DNA of 64,000 bases. Source: Takakia lepidozioides. Lineage: Eukaryota; Streptophyta; Takakiopsida; Takakiales; Takakiaceae. The notes beneath the pieces were generated by a model that was not told the origin of the DNA, did no database searches, and was given only the letters and a program-made list of their open reading frames with translations. The position numbers were made by a program, and so were the translations under genes. Within the stretch, counting starts at the first letter, position 1. Each line of letters begins with the position of its first letter. The stretch is taken from positions 28,538,042 to 28,602,041 of the forward strand of contig CM060734.1 in NCBI GenBank assembly GCA_030704615.1, in the 5' to 3' direction. Shown piece after piece: positions 33,325-45,300 of the stretch.

Positions 33325-36300
33325 TTCATTCCACCCACTGGAGGACAAAAGGGCAGAACCTGGATGCCATTGTCAGTGCAGCCACAGTAGATAGTATCAT
33401 CAAAAAAGATTATGCTCTGCACGTGCTTGTTGCTATTCAGCACCTTGCTGGTTCCAGCTGCCTCATCCAGCAGCTGCTTCCCCCCAACCAAGTCCATTGA
33501 CTTCTGTCAGTCACAGTAGCTATTATGGACATCTACATGTAATCCTCCAAATAAGTTCACTTACTCTTGACCACATCTGTGGGTAGACATGTTCCCGGGA
33601 TAAGGGCTATTACTTAGGCCAATGGCATTCACGTCAGGTAGGTAAACCTCGCTTGAATGAAAGTTCACTTTTTTAATTGACCTGAGAATATACCATGAAG
33701 AAATTGCGGTGATGTGCAAAATTGCTACCCTCCAACTTGAAACATCTAAATAAAGAACAATTCTCTTCTTCAAGTGGAGATACAGGTGCATCCATTTAAA
33801 CGAACCCTAGTCAATGTAAGTCAATGTTCCACCAAACCACTTATTTCTAAGCTTGAGTAGTCACGCACCTTTACACCAGCACCCTGGGGAAGAACACAAG
33901 TGTAACAACTGTTCACAGCGAGTGCTACCACTGGCTCCTTCACATCCACTGTGCGGGCAACCTTTATGGCCTCATCTTCCAGTGCCCAAACCTGCAGCAA
34001 CCCAATTATGTCAAGTTTATGTAGTACGTTAACAAAGAAATAGAAAGAGAACTTAAAAAGGAACTCCGTTGTCTTTTGAGGTCACTACACATCAAACAAA
34101 AGGAAACTGGGAAAGATGGTTCGGGTCGGAGCGGTACTCGAATCGTCTTGTCAGCAGACCCACTGAACAGTTGAGTGGCTGATTGCCGCAAGGCCAAGCA
34201 CAAGACAGGCTTCAGGTGCGCCTTCAGTTCCTTGACAAGCTGTGGTACCCGCCTCCTCACATCCCACACCTTTGTCCCACACAAATGCAAGTGAAGCTAA
34301 CATCAGACACCGAGCCTTAATGAGCAAGGTGCCTCCCAAAACCTCGCGTCTACAGTGACATGCCAAATTGTAAAACTGTGTACTTTACACTATTCTAAAT
34401 GAATCAGCGAGTTGTCGCAGGTAGTCAGCAACATCCTTCTAGACACAAGAATGAAATGGTACTTTCTAGCATCCGCAGAAAGCTCAAAGAGAGAGGAAGC
34501 AAGAGAGCAATGAGATATATGGAGAGAACTGCTAAACGTACACCTTCATTTTTATTTATGTTTGGTTCCAGAAAAGTCAAGAGCTATGATTGACAGGGAC
34601 AAAGCAGACACCTTGATAGAACCATCCATATGGGCACTGTAGAGATGGCTTCTAGCAAAGAGTAAGGCCCGTGTTTCTCCACTCAGGCTAGTATCCATGA
34701 CGTGAATCTCCTCATGTGCCCACACCTCCGGGTTCTGCAGAATCTTACAAGGTTTAGCTAACAGCACAAATATCTACTTCAAGCCTGCACAACCACATCA
34801 GAATCAAATCCTGACTCTACTGCCCACTCAACCAGAAACACAGACTAGTCATAAACCAACAACCGTAGCTCAATTCGGAATATCCTTGGTGTACTGTCGA
34901 GTTGAGATAAAGGCTCATTACTCAAGGCTCTTGATAATGTAGACTTTGAGGTAGAGTTGAAGGGGTCTAAAGGTGATTGCAGGGTAAACCAGCCACATAT
35001 ACTTCTGCCCAGCTCACTTAACCATGACTCTTTGTCAGAGCCAAACAGCACAAAGCAGTCAAATTGGATTGAGAACTCAGAACCTGCAAGCCTGTGGTGA
35101 CAGTCCATTGAAGTCCAGTACCTTGATAAATGTAGCATTTTCTCTATGTGTTGATTCTATATCATCCTGTTGCATGATTATCATGATTCTGCTCCAAAAT
35201 GTCAAAGAAAGCTTCAAATCAAAGCACACCACTTCCAAGGAAAATAAATGGTGCACGAGACATACTGAGCTCATTGAGGGGCTATTTACAAGGGTGTTGA
35301 GTAATTCTTTGGCTGTCCATGTCACTCGCTTAAATGGCCGTAGGGGCCCAATCAACTCTTTTGAGTAGTTTGTCAACTGTTGCACCCCCACTGCACAAGA
35401 TCTTAGATAGGTCAGGACCATAGACCCTCGAATCTCCACTACTAGACAGCCAGAAAATTTTGAGTTTAATGTAATGACAACTAATTTCAGCAGCTGCAGC
35501 CCTGGAAATAAAACAGCACAGCTGATTATCTGCTCTGGTCCCTACCAGAGAAGCCTGCTTGACTACATACACAACACTATTGCCTGTATCTTTCCTGCTG
35601 AACAAACCTCTGAACAGGCTAAAACCCTTGGATTATTGGAGCACAAAAAAAGGATGTTAACTATGCATGTTAGAGAGTTCATGGTGTATTGAGGAAAAGC
35701 TGCAACTATAAACTACAGAGCTTGACCTCAGCTCAAAAAAATTCTGAGTCTCTTAGGTTCACTCACCAGGATCAGAAAGAAAGCTATTCAATGCAAGTGC
35801 TGCCAGTACTCTCTCCTCAGTTTCCTTTGCAGTCTGGACAACAGAAACCAGGGCTGGCAAGCAAGAGTCACGTGCCACAGCTTGCAACCCCGTGTCAGGC
35901 ATACGAGCAATCAAAGTTAGGAACCAGGTTGCAGCAACTAGACAAAGTCTCGCCACTTCAGGTTCAGGGCTTCGCAGCACCTTCCCAAAGGCCTCGAGCA
36001 CTTCTTTTCCATTTGACCCTAGGATGGCACGTGATACTCGGTCATCCCAATCGGAGGCCATCTTCTCTTCCTCTTCCTGCGAAAGACAACATGGTGTTGT
36101 TCAAGCAATAAATTCTTTGAGCTTATCGGGGGTTGATCCCTCAAATGAGCCTTACAGCAAACATATATCCAGGAAATAATCTTCTTAACAGACAGAATAG
36201 AGCATAAAAAAGGTTAATGCTGGTACCTTTCCAAAAAAGGGGTCAATCTAGCTGAAAATGCTGACAGTGATGTCCTCAAGGTAGGTTGGCCATCAAAGAC

Positions 36301-39300
36301 CCTTTGCCAGTTTAGGAAAGTGGCAAGAGGAGCTAGAGCTACAGAAGGAGTGCAGCATCGGGGCAGTAACACCATGGAATATTTTGCGCAAGTAGTAAGC
36401 CTATCATTGAACAAGAAGTTGATTCTGACCTTGCAGGAAAGCTCTCAACTATGGAATTGTACAAATATGGAAACCATAAGTAAAGTCCCAAGCAGGGTCA
36501 CAACATCCATCATTGCCTTCACCTTTTTGAACTGAGTGAAAACAGTTGCAGTGGATGTCTTTTGATCAAAAAGAGGGCTTTCCCTCAAGAAGGCTGTTGA
36601 TTAGAAGGCATCAGGAATGCATGCTACCTCACTGTCAGGCACATGGGTTCCCTGTTCCCAAGTAGTTTGACTTCAGAGGTAACTTACTGAGTGTGAAATT
36701 CAGCCTAGTGTGTCCAGCCTCGAGAGACCCTCATAGTAGTCCCTGAGTCCCACTTGTTCCTCAAAGGCAGTGTCCTTGCTTTAGAAGCCAAAGACAAAAG
36801 AAGAAGAAAAGACAACAATAGTCCAGACCAATAAATAGTACTGGGCAGGCAGGCAGGACATCAGCATCTACAAACAGCTACCAAAAACGAAATGAATGCC
36901 CATACCTGATTGGGCACCATGTCTTCAGACCAAGGGCCCTGATCTTCCTTCATGTACCGGTTGAAAGATTCTTCCAGGTCTGCAGTCTTGAGGAGCCAGG
37001 CCTCCACCAATGACCTCCCTGAGTATGAAAACCGTCCCCCTAAAGAGGCAAACACTTTCACAGCTGCAAGTTGTGCCTTGCTATGGTCCTCCGAGCTGAG
37101 CCCAGTTACCAATGCATCCAAAGCCTCTTCTCTGTACACACTGTGGCGCCGTGGTTCCACCTGCAGAAAAATGGAAGTCAGCAAATTTCCTTAAAAAACT
37201 CATCCCCCTCGTTTCTTACCAGCACCTTACCAAATTCATGAGAGCTCTAGAGTTAGAGAAGGATTCCGATTTTTTGAGACTTTATGAAAAGCTCTCATTT
37301 GGTCCTCCAAACTGCCAGTGAGCATACAAAGTTTTTCTTCTTTCTTAAAAAAACCAAGTCTCCGTACGGAAGAGAGAGCTGGATGCATTGCCATCTAGTG
37401 ACAATCTCGCCTGCATGGGAAAGGGGGATGATGATCTATCCCTTGTGCTTTGCATGAGGTAGCCTTATGGCCAGGGACCCTCCGGCAGACATAATGAATT
37501 TCTTTCTCTGGCCTTCTTGAGAGGTCTGTAGATGAGTAAAAAAGCTGACTCCAGCACACAGCTTCTTCACAATCTGTGATGAGTAGCTTGGACCTAAGGA
37601 CCACATAAAGGGCCTCGATATGCTGGACACTTGGCTGAAGCTAGAAATCGGAAGAAGCTTCTGACACAAGTCTGTGGCTGTGAATTCCAAGGTGAACCAA
37701 TACATGGGTGAAAGATTTTGTAAGAATTAATAGGAAGGCCAGAATCAAGTTTGTTCATTAAGGGGCATCCTTGCATGCGATGGGAATTGGTCCGTAATGC
37801 AGATCCGCCTGCCGACTTTTCTGCAGCAGGGCCTATGAGGGACAACGCAGCTCAGCAAGTTAAGTCCCATGAGTTCTCTTCGAGTGGACATAATAATGTT
37901 TCCTCTTTTCTTCTGCTGAGAGGGAGAGGAGAATGGACTTACCAGAAGGTCAAGCTGAAGTAGGAGGCCAGCTATCAAAGGCCGTTGCTCCAAGGGTGCT
38001 ATTTGGAGGTCAACCATCAATACATGCATGCTGTTGAGCAATCCCTCCCTCATTACTGGACGCAGTATCTTCTCTATTGCTTCTCGCCTGCAATACCTCA
38101 TACAAATACATTTAAAAGTTACCTACAGTATGTGTACAAAAATAGCAGCCATGCCAATAACAGATGTGCAGACTTAACCTTCATTCTTTTCCCTTTGGCT
38201 CACCTCCCAAATATGTCTCCCTCATCTGCTTGGTGTAGATGTCTTCTCTCTAAGTAAGCTTTTGCAAGTCAAAATGTTTTTTGGTCCTCAACAAGAATTC
38301 TTAACTGAGTTTAATGGCAGCACACCTGTTTAGACGGATAAGCTCTGAAAAAAATGCAACGGCCACCGTCCGTGATTGTCCCTTGCAATTGTGTAGCATA
38401 TCCACCATTGGAGCCAGCTTTGCACTATATGCAACAGAATACCGGCAGCCCCCATCCACTTTCATGCAGCACCAAAGCACAATTGCTGCACCTATCCTCT
38501 CTTCAAAGACCTTCATAGTTGCAGATCACAACAAAAGCATTTTAGTAACCAATGTACAACAGGGGAATCTTCACCAGGGGTTTGCTTTCCTAAAATGGCT
38601 TGCAAAAGTCCTACATGTCGGGAGCAGTGCTGATCTAATTTAAATGGCTCACACTAAACACAGATGACACCAAGGTATGACTAGCATGTGCAGTTTACTT
38701 TTGGTGGCAGGTGTCATGACTATTCAGTAATATGATTGTTTCAAAATAACTTTTGAGCAATCTGACGAGTTAGGTCAAATGGAGATGAGTACACATGTAG
38801 GAATTCATCTCAGCCCAACATTCTTTTACCTTAGAATCCAGCCTGCCAATCAGGAAAGGGACAGCTCCCAAACTAACGACGGCCTCTGCATGTGCCTTGT
38901 TGGTTGCAGGGTCGCAAGCTGTCAACAGTTGCTCCAGCAGCAGCACTGCAGCAGCTTTAGGGCTCCAAGAGATCTGAAACCCTCCTGCTTCAAAGAGTTG
39001 GGTCTCCTGGAATAGACTGACAAGAGAAGGTATCACCTCTGTGGCTGCAAGCTCTGTGGCACCTGCCTTCAGCAAGTACAGCAACACTGCTGCATGTGGC
39101 ACGCGCCCGATTTGGAGCACATTCACTATGGTCTCCAGAGAGGGGTCAGTTCGCAAAACAGCATGCCTCGCAAGCTCGTCCTTAAATATTAGCTCAGAAA
39201 GTAGACATACAGTGGCCCTTAAGATCTCATCAACCACGGAGTTAGAAAGAACTTCCATTAGGCCATCAACAACTGCCACCTTGGAGAGGCTAGCCTCAAC

Positions 39301-42300
39301 TGCAGGATCACCCTTGGTCTCAAGCCAAATATGGACAATTTGGCGTACAGCCATCTCACACTCACTCAATTCCTCTGCAGTGCAAAGTGCTGCGATTGCT
39401 GGCTTCAGCTCTCTCATCAAGCTTTCCACAGCTTCAGCACTCAAATGGTTCGTAGACAGTGTGCTGGTTCCTCTTGGACTGAATCTGCGGCTCAGCCTTC
39501 GCTTCAGGCGTGGGCTGCCAACCTCACTGATCCGTGGGGATGATACTCGATCAATGAGACCACGCGGGGTACCAGTCGCAGAGGATATGCAGGAGGGATA
39601 CCCACTCTGGGAAGCAAACTCCAAATGCTCTTCCTTCCAAGTATCCACAAGCCTTTTCAACACATAATTAGTCCTTGGAAGTATCAGGCTGGTAAGAGGT
39701 TGGTGTGTTATAGGGCATGATGTGTTGCCCCGGTCAAGCCACTCTTGAATTGCCAGCCGTTCATAGGTTTGCCCAGTCTCTAGTGTGACAGGCTCATCAA
39801 AGTGCTGATCAGTGATAGGGCAGACAAAGTGCTTTGGTCGATGAGAGGCTTGCTGTGAATACCACTTAGGCAAACCCGACAGAGACAGGCGTGTTAGTTG
39901 AGACCTGCTGATGCCCCAGCTGCTCTCTGTGTTTACAGGGGATCCTGCACTGAACAATACAGAAAGACAGCAAAGCATTTAGATTGTAGCTGGTCCTTAG
40001 GCAGGAATGACTTCCTGCATTTTCCAGATCATTGAGCCAAAAGAAGATTGCTCTCTCTGTACGGGTAGCTGAGAGGACTTTCTGTGTTGTTGATGCTGGA
40101 AATCCCCTTTGGTCGAAGGCCCTTTGGGCTTCCTGTGAACGTTATAAAGGTTCTTTCTTTCCACTGCCACAAGATCCAGAAGGTCTAGAAGATGTCTTCC
40201 AAACATGATCACAACAAGCTAGAGCTGGTGGAACTCCATGTTAAGCAACCTGGAGACCCAAGAATCTTACAATAAGCTGCAGCTCTAGCATGACACCTTG
40301 TCCCAGTGGAATCATACAGCCCAATTACTAGTCTTCAACTCTATCTGCCTCACTCTTCGGAGCACTCTCTTTCCTGTTGCTTTCTTCCTCGTCCCATAAG
40401 CTCTTTGCTTCCCGCAGAAGTTATGAAGTACCATTTCATTTCCCGATCACTTCAGTGATCTTGCTTATGTGATCTGTTGTCTGTGGTTCATTGTCGTTCT
40501 GTTTGTCCCCGGGCCCCCACACCAGTGATCTCTGTATGATGGACGTTATACAGTGCCTTTCATTTCATTTGTCTACTGCTGTCTCTTCTGGCAGCTCACC
40601 TAATGAGGCCCTTTCCCTTTGTCTCCAGGGATTCTTCTCACATGGTTTCTTGTCCGTGGCCCTTGAGGCCCCTTGTGGATGTTATAGAAGACTCATTCTT
40701 TGTTTTCTACCAGTGTGCCTTTCGAGACACAATATGACCAACAGGGGGTCACATCTACAGTCAACTTGGCTGCATTGAACTTTTGGTACTATTGCATGAT
40801 TCTACCACCCCTCATACACTTTACTGACTGGTAACCATATTGCTGTTGGCTGCATGAGAAATTTTGGGCTCAGTTCCAGGCATGCAACCCCACAACCCAC
40901 TCAAGGACGGCTAATACCTTATGGGGAATATGTCTTAAGCCAACGTTTGCAGGGCATACACACATGTGCTTCTACACCCAACTGAGACACTAAGACAAAA
41001 TACAAGCATTATTCAGGTCAAAAGTGTGAGAAAGAACCTGAAGTCTGAAGAGTTGGCAAGAAAAGTAGAACTAGATATAGCAGGGTCATGCTCAATTCTC
41101 CTTTCCAGGGCCTGCCTCGCAGCCATGGCACTGATTGAACCCACCTATGTCATAACATGTGCCACAAGAAGAATAGACAAGACACCTTGGATCACATCAC
41201 TGGGAAAACTCCTTATAACCAAAAGTGTTATCTAGAACTCTTTCAAACTAAGCAGGAGGTCAAGAGCAATAACCAAGCAACTTTTGATTCACACCCACGT
41301 GTCAATCTCTGCATCTTTTGAGCATTTCTTGTGGAGGTCAGGGGCATGCCCTTCCTCACGTGGGTCATCCAGACAAACTACAGTGGAACTACCAAGCCAT
41401 GACCAAAAGGCTGTTCAGCACATGCTGACCAAACTCTTGTATCTGTGCATGTGATATTGACCATTGGGCAGTGAATGAGGAGAGCACCTCTATCTCAATA
41501 CTTGAATCACTTGAAGAGGGAACACTTATAACCAAATCACAACGATTAGGACCCCTTGGAATCCCTGCAACAGCCTGCAACTTCTGCCTTCTATCCTCAG
41601 TGGCTTTGACAATGGTACTCCCATCCTCATAAGAAGATGTAGACGAAGGTGATGAAATGGCAGCCTGGGGAGAATCTGCACCAAAATTACGGTTGTTTGG
41701 AACTGCTTGGACTGGCCCAAGAGCCTTCCATCCTGCTTGCTGTGCTGCCTTCCCAAGACCACTGAACTTTGTGGAAGCAAAGCACCCATGCTCTGTAGAA
41801 TTACAGGGAGCAGATGAAGGACCAACAACTTCACCTCTGGTATCAAGATCCCTTGAGACTGGTTGATGGGCAACTTCCATGAGCTCACTAAGAATTTCTG
41901 TACCAGCCTCAGAAGAAATGGCCCCAGAATCAGACTTGAAAGGAACCAATTGAGCAGTAGATGAAATTTTCTGGTCTGGTTGTTGAGCATCCTCTACTAG
42001 ATCATTGAGCTTCCTTGGGATGATGTCCTGGCTGTCTGGAAGAGGAGAGGAAGAGGATGATGTATCTGCAGTTAGTGAGAAAGAAGCAGCCCCAGAATCA
42101 GCCTCTCCTGAGACAGGGACTTCCGAAATCCGCTGGATCTCAACAAGCTCACTAAGCTCTTCTACAGTGATTCCCTGACAGTCCCTGCTTGTGATCATTC
42201 TTACGAAACAGTCTTTTTCCCCTGAGCTTAGCCTCCCTGAACGAAATTCCTTCCATATTTGTAAAAGCTGCCGTTGCGTAATTTCTTCGCCATCAATAGT

Positions 42301-45300
42301 AAGTCCTGTTCCTCTCTCTGCCTCTGCAGATCCAGGAGGACTAGTGCCCTCTTCAGCCCCCACACTCTGTTGCTTGACACATTGCTGCAGGATCACATCC
42401 CACCAGAGTCTTCAGCATAGCACTGTTGCATCCTTATTGGTATGTACAGCAGAAAGAAGATAGAAAGAAGACAATCAAGTACAGCTGGGGAGAGCCAAAG
42501 GGCTCAAGGGACATACAACAGAATGTACTCATAAGACGCGTTGTTTGCCGTAGCCTTGTGGTCATTGACCCCGCGCCCAGTTTGAGCAGAACACAAAGGG
42601 ACAGAAACTACTTTTGTCAGGGGCTGATGCCGGTAGTATGACTTGTTGGAAAACCACTGGCATGTGGTCAGGCTAGGGATTGAACCTAGGACCTCCCCCT
42701 TTCCGGTGGGGTGCTCTACCACTGAGCTACCCGTCCCGTTTTGTTCTCAAAGTGCCGTGGCTATAACCTTGACACTCCAACACTCCCCCTCAAGGCATAG
42801 CCCTTATAGCTAATGCCCACCCATTCTGACCACCGCCCCAACCTTGGCTCTGATACCATGTTGGAAAACCACTGGCGTGTGGTCAGGCTAGGGATTGAAC
42901 CTAGGACCTCCCCCATTCCGGTGGGGTGCTCTACCACTGAGCTACCCGTCCCGTTCTGTTCTCAGAGAGTCGTGCAAGGGCTATAGCCTTGACACCTCCA
43001 ACACTCCTCCTCAAGGCATAGCCCTTATAGCTAATGCCCACCCATTCTGACCACCGCCCCAACCTTGGCTCTGATACCATGTTGGAAAACCACTGGCGTG
43101 TGGTCAGGCTAGGGATTGAACCTAGGACCTCCCCCATTCTGGTGGGGTGCTCTACCACTGAGCTACCCGTCCCGTTCTGTTCTCAGAGTGTCGTGCAAGG
43201 GCTATAGCCTTGACACCTCCAACACTCCCCCTCAAGGCATAGCCCTTATAGCTAATGCCCACCCATTCTGACCACCGCCCCAACCTTGGCTCTGATACCA
43301 TGTTGGAAAACCACTGGCGTGTGGTCGGGCTAATGAACCTAGGACCTCCCCCATTCCGGTGCATAGCCCTTATAGCTAATGCCCACCCATTCTGACCACC
43401 GCCCCAACCTTGGCTCTGATACCATGTTGGAAAACCACTGGCGTGTGGTCGGGCTAGGGATTGAACCTAGGACCTCCCCCTTTCCGGTGGGGTGCTCTAC
43501 CACTGAGCTACCCGTCCCGTTCTGTTCTCAAAGTGCCGTGCAAGGGCTATAACCTTGACACTCCAACATGACTGACCTTTCTGTGTGTGCAGCACCTGGA
43601 CTTTCCGGGAGGTCACCCATCCCAGTACTATTCCGGCCCAAAGGTGCTTAACTTCAGAGTTCTGATGGAATCTGGTGTAGTAGCCTTGATATGACCGTAC
43701 CACAGGCATACAACAGAAACATAACCAAAGAACTACTCAAGAAAGAAGAAATGATATTGTACTTTATAACATCATCAGACTTCATTATGTCCAGAAGGCC
43801 AGAGGACCAAGGGACAGAGAGTGGTAGGAGCCGGTTCAGAAAGAACCATAGAACTACTGTAGAACTATTTGGGAAACAAAGAATCATTAGAACTTTGCAC
43901 GAAGTTCGAGAGAAACTGTACATGACAAGTAACGTTATATTTGCCACTGAAAGGAAAGGAGAAAAACAAACTTTATAACTGTCCACGTAGAGCTACACGG
44001 AAAGAAACAACGAAGAACCCTGGGGTTGTTAGGAGGAGGAAGAAGTTCATGACTCCAAAGGACTGGCCCATAACAAAGAGTACAAGGAAGAAATTGGTTG
44101 CATCCACAGAAGATCCAAAGAGAAATATGAGAGAAATGAAATGAAATGACACTTTATAGCATCTGCACAAAGATGCTAAAGCTGCCCAGCAATTAGACCC
44201 CAACAGGGCTAAGGCCTTAGGATTTTGAAAGTTGGTGAACAGAGGTTCAGGGACCACAGCCCCCAGTTTGGATGGAACAAAAGGGTACAGACACTAACAT
44301 TGTTTCACTAGAGGGGCTTACCTTGATATAAACAATGAGTTCAGGCTTTCCAGATTTCCTCTAGAAAGCCCTTCACACAAGCATCAATCTGCTGTGTGTG
44401 AGCTGCCCAGCAATTAGACCCCAACAGGGCGAGGGCTTTAGGATTTTGAAAGTTGGTGAACAGAGGTTCAGGGACTACGTTCTTGATGGTCCTGAAGAAG
44501 GTCGATCTCTGATGAGAATACCCCGCACATTGTATCAGAAAATGGATATCGTCTTCAGGCCACCCCCACATCAGGCATTGACACTCTCTTTTTTCTCTCT
44601 GCATCTGTTTATTGATCAAAGGTGGAACTCCCAGCCAAAGTTTAATTTTCAGTCGAGTACCGAGGGTAGGTAGGCCCTTCAGATCATCCTTTAGGTCCTC
44701 ACCCATGTCACAAACTGGGTGTTCAGGGAAGTTTTATATCTGCATACGTTTGTTCAGACATTCTTTGTATTTCTGCCATGGCCTTAGACACTTCAGAGCA
44801 GGGTCAGTTCTTCCTGCCTAATTTTCAGGTACTGAAAATCTCCTCTACCCTTTTCCTTCAGGACTTGGCCTGTTTAACAGGACAGTCTTGCTTCCAAGAA
44901 ATAGAGTTGACCATCTTAGCGTTATGACAGCGCTACCTTGCAATACTTTAATAAGAGATCTGCTACCTCTTCAACCAATAAGTGATCAAGAAGAGTACCT
45001 CTGTGGCGGTGCTCAAGTCCGCCAGAACAGAAAATCTGGTATTGAATTTAATGCTCGATCCTGAAACCTTGGGAAGATCTGAAATAACTTCAGGCACCTT
45101 CATCTGCTTGCCTTGTGCAGGTTGACCACAAATATCGTCATCGCATTCATCAGGACATATAGCCAAAATTTGGTGGTGAGTTTGCTTAATTGCATTCACA
45201 AGCTCACAGAGCTTCTTGGAAGTGATCCCCCGGCCATCCTTGTCAGCAAGCCTTTCAATAAAAGTCTTTGCCTCTCTTGAGTTCACTTTCCCAGAGGAGA

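Larger units (their letters stand above)
42524..43706 (-). mobile_element. 5S rRNA-derived SINE, split by a nested TRIM array
   Basis: Between exact 12-bp duplications lies an element whose 5' end, on the minus strand, is a 5S rRNA copy (43702-43586). Its body continues at 42638-42524 on the other side of the nested array. Without the array it is about 253 bp: a 117-nt 5S head plus about 135 nt of unrelated body. A 5S head defines SINE3-type elements, transcribed by Pol III and moved by a partner LINE. The 5S promoter boxes remain. I do not know this family, and a source for its tail is not visible in the window. Confidence 0.65.

Noticed and set aside
35330-35605. Extra LIN exon
   Set aside because: There is a good acceptor, but no clear donor and no family similarity, so it was left out of the exon list.
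42644-43568. Tandem working tRNA genes or simple SINEs
   Set aside because: The tRNA-like parts sit inside TGTTGG...CCAACA repeats with primer site and polypurine tract between them, and the acceptor arms pair poorly. TRIM LTRs explain the layout better.
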